From the NCBI RefSeq assembly GCF_015223065.1, contig NZ_JADFBY010000005.1, forward strand, positions 1 to 64,000: a stretch of 64,000 nt of DNA, written 5' to 3'. The notes under the pieces are model-generated. The model saw only the letters and a list, made by a program, of their open reading frames with translations. It was not told the DNA's origin and did no database searches. A program made the position numbers and the translations under genes. This document shows, one piece after another, positions 52,110 to 59,700 of the stretch. The number at the start of each line of letters is the position of its first letter. Positions within the stretch are counted from its first letter, which is position 1. This DNA is from Mucilaginibacter sp. JRF (lineage in GTDB: Bacteria; Bacteroidota; Bacteroidia; Sphingobacteriales; Sphingobacteriaceae).

Positions 52110-54011
52110 ATGAGAGTAATATATAAACTATCCATTATAGCGCTGCTGCTGGCCAACGTGGCCTGCAAAAAAAGCGACCCGGTAACAAATAACCCCACCG
52201 ACCCGGGAACCAACAAGCCCGATACCAGCAGTAATGGTATCCCCAACAACGCGGGCGATGGTGTAACGTTTATTAACAACGGTACATCGGCCATATTTAA
52301 CCTGTATGCGCCGGGCAAAGTATCGGTATCGGTAATTGGTGAATTTAACAACTGGACAGGCACTGCCATGAAACGCAGTACCGATGGTACCCGCTGGTGG
52401 GTGCAGGTTGATAACCTTAATGCCAATACCGAATATGCTTATCAGTACCTCATCAATGGCAACCTGCGCGTGGCCGACCCATATACCGAGAAGATACTCG
52501 ACCCGGATAATGATAAATACATCCCGGCATCGGTATATCCTAACCTGAAGGCTTACCCAACAGGAAAAACCAGCCAGATAGTGAGTGTGATGCAGGCCAA
52601 CCAGCCATCATACAGCTGGAAAGTGAACAACTTTACCCGCCCGGCTAAGAAAGATCTGGTAGTTTATGAACTGCTGGTGCGCGATTTTGTGGCCGACCAT
52701 AGTTACAAAACCATTATTGATACGCTGGACTATATCAGTCGACTGGGTATAAACGCAATTGAGCTGATGCCGGTTGCCGAGTTTGAGGGTAATGAATCAT
52801 GGGGATATAATGATTCGTTCTTTTTCGCGCCCGATAAGTATTATGGTACCAAGAATGATCTGAAAGCCTTGGTTGATGCCTGCCACGAGCGTGGTATTGC
52901 CGTTATTATGGATATTGTGCTTAACCATGCCTTTGGTTCATCGCCCATGGTGAGGATGTACTTTGATCAAAATACCGGCAAGCCATCAACATTAAGCCCG
53001 TGGTTTAATGCCGATGCCAAGCACCCTTTTAACGTAGGTTACGATTTTAACCACGAAAGCCAGGCAACCAAGTATTTCTCTAAAAACGTAATGCGCCACT
53101 GGTTGAAGGAGTATAAGATAGACGGCTACCGTTTCGACCTTTCAAAAGGCTTTACGCAAACTAATAACCCTAATGATGTTAACGCATGGTCGGCCTATGA
53201 TGCCAGCCGTATAGCGATATGGAAAGATTACAACACCTTTATTAAAAGCGTAGATCCGAACGCCTATGTGATACTGGAACACTTTGCCGCCCCGCAGGAA
53301 GAAAAGGAACTGGCCGCTAATGGCATGATGCTGTGGAACAACCTGGCCTATGGTTTCCAGGAAGCTAATATGGGTTGGATGCCGACGTCTGACCTGTCGC
53401 AGCTGATGTTCGCGGCGCATACCTTTACCATTGCTGATGGTTTGATTAGCTACGCCGAAAGCCATGACGAGGAACGCGTAATGTTTAAGAATGTAACCTA
53501 CGGTAACCAGGATGGATACAACGCCCGCCTGCTGAACAACGGCCTTAAACGTGGCGCCATGACGGCAGCCTTCCTGATGGCATCACCAGGGCCAAAAATG
53601 ATATGGCAGTTTGGCGAGCTGGGTTATGATATCAGCATTGACCAAAACGGCCGTACCGGCAACAAGCCCATACTTTGGGATTACCAAAACGTACCCGAGC
53701 GCAAAGCCCTGTACAATGCCTACGCCAAATACATAAAAATGAAGTTGAAGAACCCGGTATTCGGCGCTAACACCGCTACATACACGCTAACCGGCGCGGT
53801 GAAAAACATGGCGCTTAGCGGCAGCGGGGTTGATGTGCAGGTAGTAGGTAACTATGATGTAACGGCTCAAACCGCAACCGTAGCGTTCACCAAAACCGGT
53901 ACCTGGTATGATTATGTTACCGGCAGTACCCTAAACGTAACCAGCACAAGCATGAGCCTCACCCTGCAACCGGGCGAGTACCACATATACAGCTCAGCAC
54001 AGCTGCAATAG
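52110..54011 (+). CDS. GH13 alpha-amylase lipoprotein (SusG-like role)
   Basis: Surface-exposed alpha-amylase lipoprotein of 633 residues for the first cut of starch. The lipobox is LLLANVACKK, then a Pro/Thr-rich linker (about 24-45), an E-set/CBM48-like domain (KVSVSVIGEFNNWTGTAMKR) and the GH13 barrel: MDIVLNHAFG (I), GYRFDLSKGF with the nucleophile Asp near 343 (II), VILEHFA with Glu near 389 (III), YAESHDEER near 452 (IV). The N-terminal module resembles isoamylase/branching-type enzymes more than SusG, so the exact GH13 subfamily differs although the role is probably similar. A terminator follows at 54055. Confidence 0.9.
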   Translation: MRVIYKLSIIALLLANVACKKSDPVTNNPTDPGTNKPDTSSNGIPNNAGDGVTFINNGTSAIFNLYAPGKVSVSVIGEFNNWTGTAMKRSTDGTRWWVQVDNLNANTEYAYQYLINGNLRVADPYTEKILDPDNDKYIPASVYPNLKAYPTGKTSQIVSVMQANQPSYSWKVNNFTRPAKKDLVVYELLVRDFVADHSYKTIIDTLDYISRLGINAIELMPVAEFEGNESWGYNDSFFFAPDKYYGTKNDLKALVDACHERGIAVIMDIVLNHAFGSSPMVRMYFDQNTGKPSTLSPWFNADAKHPFNVGYDFNHESQATKYFSKNVMRHWLKEYKIDGYRFDLSKGFTQTNNPNDVNAWSAYDASRIAIWKDYNTFIKSVDPNAYVILEHFAAPQEEKELAANGMMLWNNLAYGFQEANMGWMPTSDLSQLMFAAHTFTIADGLISYAESHDEERVMFKNVTYGNQDGYNARLLNNGLKRGAMTAAFLMASPGPKMIWQFGELGYDISIDQNGRTGNKPILWDYQNVPERKALYNAYAKYIKMKLKNPVFGANTATYTLTGAVKNMALSGSGVDVQVVGNYDVTAQTATVAFTKTGTWYDYVTGSTLNVTSTSMSLTLQPGEYHIYSSAQLQ

Positions 54012-54054
54012 ATAACAGCATTTGGATAAAATGTTGTTGGTTTAATTTAGTTAG

Positions 54055-54086
54055 AAAAGCCTCTCCGCAAGGGAGAGGCTTTTTTG
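54055..54086 (+). terminator. Terminator of the Sus-like operon
   Basis: AAAAGCCTCTCC (54055-54066) pairs with GGAGAGGCTTTT (54072-54083), a 12-bp perfect stem with a 5-nt loop, followed by Ts. It ends the transcription unit 44 bp after the amylase stop codon. Confidence 0.9.
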
Positions 54087-54178
54087 CATAAAAAAGTTTG
54101 TAAGTTTAGGCTGATAAATAACAATAATACCTAAACCGAGCAATAATATTTTTATTGCTAATTATTTTAGTAATTTTG

Positions 54179-55021
54179 ATGAAAAATGTAAATCAATTTG
54201 GAGGAAATTGGACTGAAGCAAAAATGAAAATCGTAGTTGATTATGCTAAGGCATATTTAACTATCATGAATAAACAACCTTGGGTAAAAACACTTTATTT
54301 CGACGGTTTTGCTGGCTCGGGATTAATAGAGAAAAATGAGGCTGAGGATGCCATTAAAGGTACAGCTTTGAGAATACTTGATATTGATGAACCCAAACCA
54401 TTTGATTTATATTATTTTGTTGAAAAGGATGAGAAAAATAAAAAGGCATTAGAAAATAAGGTAAGTATTGAATATCCTAAAAAGAAGGCATTCGTAGTGC
54501 AAGATGACTGTAATGCTAAATTATTAGATATGGCTCGATACTTGCAAAAGAATAAAAATTTCAGAGCATTAGCTTTTATCGATCCATATGGAATGTCGGT
54601 TAATTGGAATTCCATTGAGGCGCTAAAAGGGTTAGGAATTGATTTTTGGATATTGGTGCCAACGGGATTAGGCGTAAATCGGTTGCTAACTAAAAGTGGA
54701 GAAATAGATGACGGTTGGTTAAATAAATTAGAACAGTTTTTAGGGATATCTCGAACAGATGTATACAACCGATTTTATAAAAAAGATATAGTAAATACTT
54801 TGTTTGGAGAGTTGGAAATATTGAACAAAGAAAAAGCGGCTATCGAAAAAGCGAGTAAGTTATATTCAGAAAGATTGAAAACAGTTTTTGAGTATGTATC
54901 CGAGCCTTTCGTTATGCGTAATAAGACAAATTCAATAATGTATCATTTTATGATGGCTACAAACAACCCATCAGGACTAAAAATAGCAAATGAGGTTATT
55001 AAGCCACAATATAAACTATAA
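54179..55021 (+). CDS. Three-Cys-motif partner protein (TcmP)
   Basis: Cytoplasmic protein of 280 residues of the TcmP family, always found next to a three-Cys-motif protein, as here. It starts NQFGGNWTEAKMKIVVDYAK; LYFDGFAGSGL near residue 42 and AFIDPYGMSV near 134 look like the SAM-binding and DPPY-like motifs of Rossmann-fold nucleic-acid methyltransferases, with a Tyr-Gly in place of the second Pro-Tyr. Enzyme activity is not established. It is clearly AT-rich relative to the flanking genes. A TAATTTTG box touches the ATG at 54179; a TTG at 54155 in frame is less likely as start. Its stop overlaps the next ATG by one base (TAATG). Confidence 0.85.
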   Translation: MKNVNQFGGNWTEAKMKIVVDYAKAYLTIMNKQPWVKTLYFDGFAGSGLIEKNEAEDAIKGTALRILDIDEPKPFDLYYFVEKDEKNKKALENKVSIEYPKKKAFVVQDDCNAKLLDMARYLQKNKNFRALAFIDPYGMSVNWNSIEALKGLGIDFWILVPTGLGVNRLLTKSGEIDDGWLNKLEQFLGISRTDVYNRFYKKDIVNTLFGELEILNKEKAAIEKASKLYSERLKTVFEYVSEPFVMRNKTNSIMYHFMMATNNPSGLKIANEVIKPQYKL

Positions 55022-55782
55022 TGGCAGAATCATCTATTGAATGGACCGAGCTAACATGGAATCCTGTTACTGGTTGCAAGAAAATAAGCCCCGGATGTAA
55101 GTTCTGTTATGCAGAAGTTATGTCGCGGAGATTGAAAGCTATGGGTGTCGAAAAATATAAGGATGGGTTCAAAATAAGAATTCATCCGGATGCACTTAGC
55201 ATTCCTTATTCATGGAAGAAGCCCAAAGTTGTATTTGTCAATTCAATGAGTGATTTATTCCATGATGAAATCCCGCTTGATTTTATCAAAGCGGTTTTTT
55301 CTGTAATGAATAATACACCTCAGCATATTTATCAGGTGCTAACCAAACGGTCAGACAGGCTTTTGGCTATTGCTAATGAACTGAATTGGACGGAAAATAT
55401 TTGGATGGGGGTTTCGGTTGAAAATGAAAAATATACATTCAGAATTAATGAGCTAAGCCAAACTCCGGCAAAAACCAAGTTTTTATCCATTGAGCCATTA
55501 TTAGGTTCTGTAGGTGAAATCAACTTAGAAAAAATAAATTGGGTTATAGTTGGTGGCGAATCTGGTCATGGTGCAAGGCCAGTTAAATACGAATGGATTG
55601 ACGAAGTAAGGGTGCAATGTGAGAATGGCACGGTTCCTTTCTTTTTTAAACAATGGGGAAAGCCCAAATTCAATATAAATCCTAATGATCCAACAATTGA
55701 CAAAGATCACCCGCAACACGCTAAAGGTGGGTGTGAGTTAGATGGTAAAATCTATAGAGAACTTCCAATTAAGGCTGCATAA
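55021..55782 (+). CDS. Phage Gp37/Gp68 (DUF5131) family three-Cys-motif protein
   Basis: Protein of 253 residues with three clustered Cys at positions 19, 26 and 29 (TGCKKISPGCKFCYAE, spacing Cys-x6-Cys-x2-Cys). This resembles a radical-SAM iron-sulfur site with an enlarged first gap, and the rest follows a TIM-barrel-like order: PKVVFVNSMSDLFHDEIPLD, YQVLTKRSDRL, WMGVSVENEKYTFRI, KFLSIEPLLG and WVIVGGESGHGARPV. Homologues occur in phages and in bacterial islands. It is translationally coupled to TcmP and the pair is bounded by terminators on both sides, which makes it a self-contained cassette. Confidence 0.85.
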   Translation: MAESSIEWTELTWNPVTGCKKISPGCKFCYAEVMSRRLKAMGVEKYKDGFKIRIHPDALSIPYSWKKPKVVFVNSMSDLFHDEIPLDFIKAVFSVMNNTPQHIYQVLTKRSDRLLAIANELNWTENIWMGVSVENEKYTFRINELSQTPAKTKFLSIEPLLGSVGEINLEKINWVIVGGESGHGARPVKYEWIDEVRVQCENGTVPFFFKQWGKPKFNINPNDPTIDKDHPQHAKGGCELDGKIYRELPIKAA

Positions 55783-55786
55783 AAAA

Positions 55787-55814
55787 AGCGCCCCGGCATT
55801 ATGCCAAGGGCGCT
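55787..55814. terminator. Bidirectional terminator after the Gp37/Gp68 gene
   Basis: AGCGCCC (55787-55793) pairs with GGGCGCT (55808-55814), with an inner GGC/GCC pair (55795-55797, 55803-55805). It lies 4 bp after the stop codon and before the convergent S74-type gene; an A-run on the left serves the minus strand. Confidence 0.75.
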
Positions 55815-55844
55815 CTCACTATTCACTAAACTTACTGTATTTTA

Positions 55845-56273
55845 CTATTTGCTTTTTAGCTGCTGTATGTGGGCGCGCAGCTCGTTTATTTCGGCTTGCT
55901 GCTCTTTTATGGCGCCTACCAGTATAGGTATCAGCTTTTCGTAATCAACGGCACCGGTAGTTAGGGCGCGTTGGTTGCTTTTACCGGCTGTGTACCATTT
56001 GTTATCCTGCTTTACCAACTCAGGCAATACCAGCTTAACATCATCGGCCGAGAAACCGTACTGGGTACCGGCAGGCAGGTTAAGTTGTTTGTATTTATCC
56101 AGGTTGAACTCGAATTTCAATGGCTCCAGCTGATTAATGTAGGTAAGCGAGTTTTTGATAGGCTCGGCGTTTTTTTGCAGCTGTTTATCACTCACGGTTT
56201 GTGCCGACGCTGTATTAAATGTAATTACACCGGCAATGGTTGCTAAGGCAACACCAATTTTATTAATAGTCAT
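55845..56273 (-). CDS. Exported stand-alone S74 (endosialidase chaperone-like) domain protein
   Basis: Protein of 142 residues with a signal peptide (MTINKIGVALATIAGVI, ending ASAQ). The mature part is one intramolecular-chaperone (peptidase S74) domain: VSDKQLQKN with the Ser-Asp used for self-cleavage in the family, LEPLKFEF, YGFSADDVKLVLPELV, VDYEKLIPILVGAIKEQQ and a closing coiled coil (EINELRAHIQQL). Normally this domain sits at the end of a long phage tail fibre or adhesin; here no fibre precedes it. The ATG at 56273 is chosen over one at 56303, which lies before the signal peptide. Confidence 0.8.
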   Translation of the reverse strand: MTINKIGVALATIAGVITFNTASAQTVSDKQLQKNAEPIKNSLTYINQLEPLKFEFNLDKYKQLNLPAGTQYGFSADDVKLVLPELVKQDNKWYTAGKSNQRALTTGAVDYEKLIPILVGAIKEQQAEINELRAHIQQLKSK

Positions 56274-56362
56274 TTTATTAGAAAAAATAATAGAAGTAAA
56301 CAAACGTTCGCGGCAACCGCTGCCGCAATGCGTTTAGTTCAAGGGGTCAAAATAAAAAGTAC

Positions 56363-56701
56363 TCAGGCTGGTATAACGGCGTTGGGCGGCGGGGTAGGCA
56401 CCGATGGAAAATAGGCCAGGTGCTCATCGCTGTCGGCATGGGTGTAGGCATAGGCTTGCGCTTCAAAATGTGGTGCCGGCAGGAGCCATGAAGGGTGATG
56501 TAACCAAAACTCGGTCACCACGGTTTCCTTACTTTCAGTACGTGATGATGATGATTCCTCGTCATCAGTAAAAAGTTTCTCTGAAAGTTCGGTACTGTTG
56601 GTGCTGAATAATGAAAGCAAAGAGATACCTGTTTTTTCCATTACGGAAAAAATGAGTAGAAATGTTAACAGATATCTTAATAAGCCCGCTCTCATTATCA
56701 A
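56363..56701 (-). CDS. Small secreted or membrane-anchored hypothetical protein
   Basis: Unrecognised protein of 112 residues. The N-terminus has a hydrophobic segment (LLRYLLTFLLIFSVMEKTGIS) that could be a signal or anchor; the middle is Ser/Glu/Asp-rich (DDEESSSSRTESKE), and the end is Trp/Pro/His-rich (EFWLHHPSWLLPAPHFEAQA). A matching promoter (TTG, 20-bp spacer, TATGTTTG) lies just upstream, which supports a real gene. An ATG at 56695 is an alternative start. Confidence 0.6.
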   Translation of the reverse strand: MIMRAGLLRYLLTFLLIFSVMEKTGISLLSLFSTNSTELSEKLFTDDEESSSSRTESKETVVTEFWLHHPSWLLPAPHFEAQAYAYTHADSDEHLAYFPSVPTPPPNAVIPA

Positions 56702-56709
56702 AAGAGTTT

Positions 56710-56746
56710 ACTATGCAAACATAGTAGTTTTATATGATGAATACAA
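56710..56746 (-). promoter_or_regulatory. Promoter with overlapping palindrome for the gene at 56363
   Basis: On the minus strand, TTG (56746-56744), a 20-bp spacer, and a perfect TATGTTTG -7 box (56723-56716). A perfect inverted repeat ACTATG/CATAGT with a 4-bp spacer (56710-56725) covers the -7 box and may be an operator. The start codon follows about 15 bp after the box. Confidence 0.5.
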
Positions 56747-56937
56747 TGTAAACAGATGTTTTTATGGCTTGTTTTGCAATAGCTTACATAAAAACTGAAA
56801 GTATAACGCTGGTAAACAATCAACGTATTTATGCTTTAACTAATCTTTAAAAACATGTTATTTTAAAAGTGTAATTTGTGTCGTTAAAAAATAAGGCTTA
56901 CTTTAACAGGTATTTTATAAAGAAAAACTGACCCATA

Positions 56938-57654
56938 ATGCCCACTTATCAGCATTATTCGTTCGACCTTTGGTTAACCCTTATCCGCTCAAACCCCGAG
57001 TTCAAGGCCCGGCGTGCCCAATATTTTTTTGAGCATCTTAACTTCAGCAATAAACCGTTGGATGAGGTGCTGCGCATATTCCGCCAGGTTGACCTGATGG
57101 TGAACCACATCAACGAAAAAACCGGAAAAAACATTGATGCCGACGAGATGTACCTGATGGTGATCAGCATGATAAATGATACCCACGAGTGTATTGCCGA
57201 TATTGATGTTGACGACCTGTACAACCGTATGGAGCAATTGCTTTTTCAATACCTGCCGGTAGTATACAGCGAGCAAACTATTGAAGTACTTAACCATTTA
57301 ATAAACGAACAAGGAGCCACCGCCAATATACTCAGTAATACGGGTTTTATAAAAGGCGTAACCCTGCGCAAGGTACTTAAGCAATTAGGGCTTGATGGTT
57401 TCTTCGCTTTCCAATTGTTTTCTGACGAGGCCGGTTATTCAAAGCCTCACCCCGAATTTTTTAAGCTGATGTTTGAGGGTGCGCAACAACTGCATCCGGG
57501 TATAATGCCTGCGGATATCATACACATTGGCGACAATAAACTGGCCGATGTAGCGGGTGCGCAGGCTTGCGGGTTCAATACCTTACTAATTAACTCTACA
57601 CAACTAACCATAAAAAACCTTACAGATAATGCACCTAACGTACTCATTACATAA
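56938..57654 (+). CDS. HAD-superfamily protein of the Ter operon
   Basis: HAD-fold protein of 238 residues, first gene of the Ter-type operon. Motif I is YSFDLWLTLI, with the nucleophile Asp10 but Trp12 in place of the second Asp that phosphatases use; motif II Ser is in ILSNTGF, motif III Lys in YSKPHPEFFK, and motif IV IHIGDNKLADVAGA. The altered motif I is closer to haloacid dehalogenases (Asp-x-Tyr-Gly-Thr) than to phosphatases. In known Ter systems a HAD protein acts with a PRTase in a proposed nucleotide-like metabolite pathway. It overlaps the PRTase gene by 26 bp. Confidence 0.85.
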   Translation: MPTYQHYSFDLWLTLIRSNPEFKARRAQYFFEHLNFSNKPLDEVLRIFRQVDLMVNHINEKTGKNIDADEMYLMVISMINDTHECIADIDVDDLYNRMEQLLFQYLPVVYSEQTIEVLNHLINEQGATANILSNTGFIKGVTLRKVLKQLGLDGFFAFQLFSDEAGYSKPHPEFFKLMFEGAQQLHPGIMPADIIHIGDNKLADVAGAQACGFNTLLINSTQLTIKNLTDNAPNVLIT

Positions 57655-58462
57655 AATAACTGAGCCTGAGCAGTTCGGGTTCAGCGCGGCGGATTATAGT
57701 CGCTTTAAATATGGCGATGCCGAGGTGGCACGCAGTTTTGGCAACTCGCTTGCCCAGGGCTTTATTGAGGAGCACCTTAACGGCGAGCCTATCACCAGTC
57801 AGCTGGTGGTAATATCAAGCCCGTACTCGTTCATCCCAACGGCAACGTATACCTTGAAAAATTACTTTGTATCGGCGCTTAACCGCTGGCTGGCGCACCA
57901 TAACCTGCCGGTGGTTCAGGAGGCCAAGGTACATAGAACCATAACTTATAAAGAAGATTACGGCGAACTGGATGCCGAGCAGCGCCTTAAACTGATAGGT
58001 AACGACTCGTTCCATATTGATAAGGACTTCATCAAAGGCAAAACGCTATTGTTTTTGGATGATATTAAGATAACCGGCAGCCACGAGCACATGATCATGA
58101 AGATGGTTGATGAGTATGGGTTGGATAACAATATATTTATGCTCTACTTTGCCGAGCTTATTAACAAGGGCATACACCCCAGCATCGAAAATTATTTGAA
58201 TTATTATCAGGTACAAACTATTTTTGATCTGGACAGTATAATTCTGAGCGGTAAATTCAGCATTAATACACGTATAGTAAAGTATATCCTGAATTATGAT
58301 CACGATAGCTTCCGTGTGTTTTTGCAGAACAAGCCCGAGGATTTTATAAACAATTTATACGATATGGCCCTGGGTAACGGTTATCATACAATGGAGTGTT
58401 ATCAGCCAAACCTGAATTATATTAAAAAACAATTATCAGTATTCAACAAAAACTTAGCATAA
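57629..58462 (+). CDS. Phosphoribosyltransferase-like protein of the Ter operon
   Basis: Protein of 277 residues with a type-I PRTase fold. The PRPP-binding loop is KTLLFLDDIKITGSHEHMIM near residue 140, where two Asp, then Thr-Gly, hold the ribose phosphate. VVISSPYSFIPTATYTLKNY corresponds to the upper strand and hood. The C-terminal third (INTRIVKYILNYDHDSFRVF) is an added helical part. Members of this group appear in Ter stress operons together with a HAD protein and an ATP-grasp protein; no ATP-grasp gene is present here. It is followed 6 bp later by terD. Confidence 0.85.
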   Translation: MHLTYSLHKITEPEQFGFSAADYSRFKYGDAEVARSFGNSLAQGFIEEHLNGEPITSQLVVISSPYSFIPTATYTLKNYFVSALNRWLAHHNLPVVQEAKVHRTITYKEDYGELDAEQRLKLIGNDSFHIDKDFIKGKTLLFLDDIKITGSHEHMIMKMVDEYGLDNNIFMLYFAELINKGIHPSIENYLNYYQVQTIFDLDSIILSGKFSINTRIVKYILNYDHDSFRVFLQNKPEDFINNLYDMALGNGYHTMECYQPNLNYIKKQLSVFNKNLA

Positions 58463-58468
58463 CTATAT

Positions 58469-59023
58469 ATGGCTATTAATCTTCAAAAAGGGCAGCGCGA
58501 AGCCATTGCTGCGCCTAAATTCACTATCGGCCTGGGTTGGGATACCAACAGTTCATCAACCGGCTCGGCGTTTGACCTTGATGCGTCATTATTCATACTG
58601 GGCGAAAACAAAAAGCTGCTGGCCGATGAGTACTTTGTATTCTACAACAACACTAAATCGCCGGACGAAGCTGTTGAGCATACCGGCGATAACCTGACCG
58701 GTGCGGGCGAGGGCGATGATGAGCAGATAAAGGTTGACCTTTCAAAAATATCAGCCCAGGCTACCGAGATATGTATTGTGATAACCATACACGAGGCCGG
58801 CGAGCGCAGGCAAAACTTTGGCCAGGTGCGCAACTCATTCATCCGCATATTTGATAGCGCTACCAATGTTGAGATATTGAAGTACGAGCTGGAAGAAGAT
58901 TTTTCAATCGAAACAGCAGTAGAGTTCGGTCGCATATACAAACGCAACAACGAGTGGAAGTTTGAAGCCGTTGGCGTAGGTATGAAAGGTGGCTTGCAGG
59001 ATTACTTAAACAAATACAATTAA
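58469..59023 (+). CDS. terD: TerD family protein, first copy
   Basis: Calcium-binding cytoplasmic protein of 184 residues. The TerD fold shows INLQKGQREAIAAPKFTIGL, the acidic ligands in FDLDASLFILGENKKLL, EHTGDNLTGAGEGDDEQI and the EICIVITIHEAGERRQNFGQ block, ending WKFEAVGVGMKGG. TerD proteins are part of a stress system linked to tellurite, phage and colicin resistance. A second TerD homologue follows 12 bp later. Confidence 0.93.
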   Translation: MAINLQKGQREAIAAPKFTIGLGWDTNSSSTGSAFDLDASLFILGENKKLLADEYFVFYNNTKSPDEAVEHTGDNLTGAGEGDDEQIKVDLSKISAQATEICIVITIHEAGERRQNFGQVRNSFIRIFDSATNVEILKYELEEDFSIETAVEFGRIYKRNNEWKFEAVGVGMKGGLQDYLNKYN

Positions 59024-59035
59024 TAAACTTAAACT

Positions 59036-59641
59036 ATGGCAATCAATCTTGAAAAAGGCCAGCGCATTAGTCTTGAAAAAAGCAATGGCAGCAAGCTGCA
59101 AAATATATGTGTAGGTATTAACTGGGGCGCAATTGAAAAAAAGGGCTTCTTTGGTACCAAAAAAGAGGCAGTTGACCTTGATGCCAGCTGCGCTTTGTAT
59201 GATGAGAACAAGCAGTTGCAGGAAGTAATATACTTTGGCAACCTTAAATCAAAGAATGGCTCGGTAAAACATAGCGGTGATGACCTTACCGGCGATATGG
59301 GTGGCGATGATGGCCTGGATAACGAGGTGATCAGCGTTGACCTGGCCAGCCTGCATCCAACTACAGCTTATGTGGCCTTTGTATTGAACAGCTTTCGCGG
59401 GCAGGATTTTGGCAGCATTCCGTTCGCTTCTATCCGCGTGTACGAGGGTACGCCAAAACGCGTTACCGAGGAGTTTGCCAAGTACAATATTGCGGGTGGT
59501 AACTTTGCCGGGCACGTATCAATGGTATTAGGTGTATTTTACAAACGTAACGGCGAGTGGAAGCTGAATGCCATTGGCGAACCGACCAAGGATCGTAAGC
59601 TGCAAGAAACCGTACAAACCGTAACTCAAAAGTATTTATAG
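59036..59641 (+). CDS. TerD family protein, second copy (TerZ-like)
   Basis: Second TerD-fold protein, 201 residues. It starts INLEKGQRISLEKSNGSKLQ and has VGINWGAIEKKGFFGTKKEA, a variant seen in TerZ; the calcium-ligand loops are DLDASCALYDENKQL and HSGDDLTGDMGGDDGLDNE. It ends WKLNAIGEPTKDRKLQETV. It differs clearly from the first copy, so the pair is not a recent duplication. It lies in the Ter operon between terD and telA. Confidence 0.9.
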   Translation: MAINLEKGQRISLEKSNGSKLQNICVGINWGAIEKKGFFGTKKEAVDLDASCALYDENKQLQEVIYFGNLKSKNGSVKHSGDDLTGDMGGDDGLDNEVISVDLASLHPTTAYVAFVLNSFRGQDFGSIPFASIRVYEGTPKRVTEEFAKYNIAGGNFAGHVSMVLGVFYKRNGEWKLNAIGEPTKDRKLQETVQTVTQKYL

Positions 59642-59700
59642 TAACTTATGTGTAAGTAGTGCATCTAAACGGCATTACTTACATTTAAACATTACCTGAT

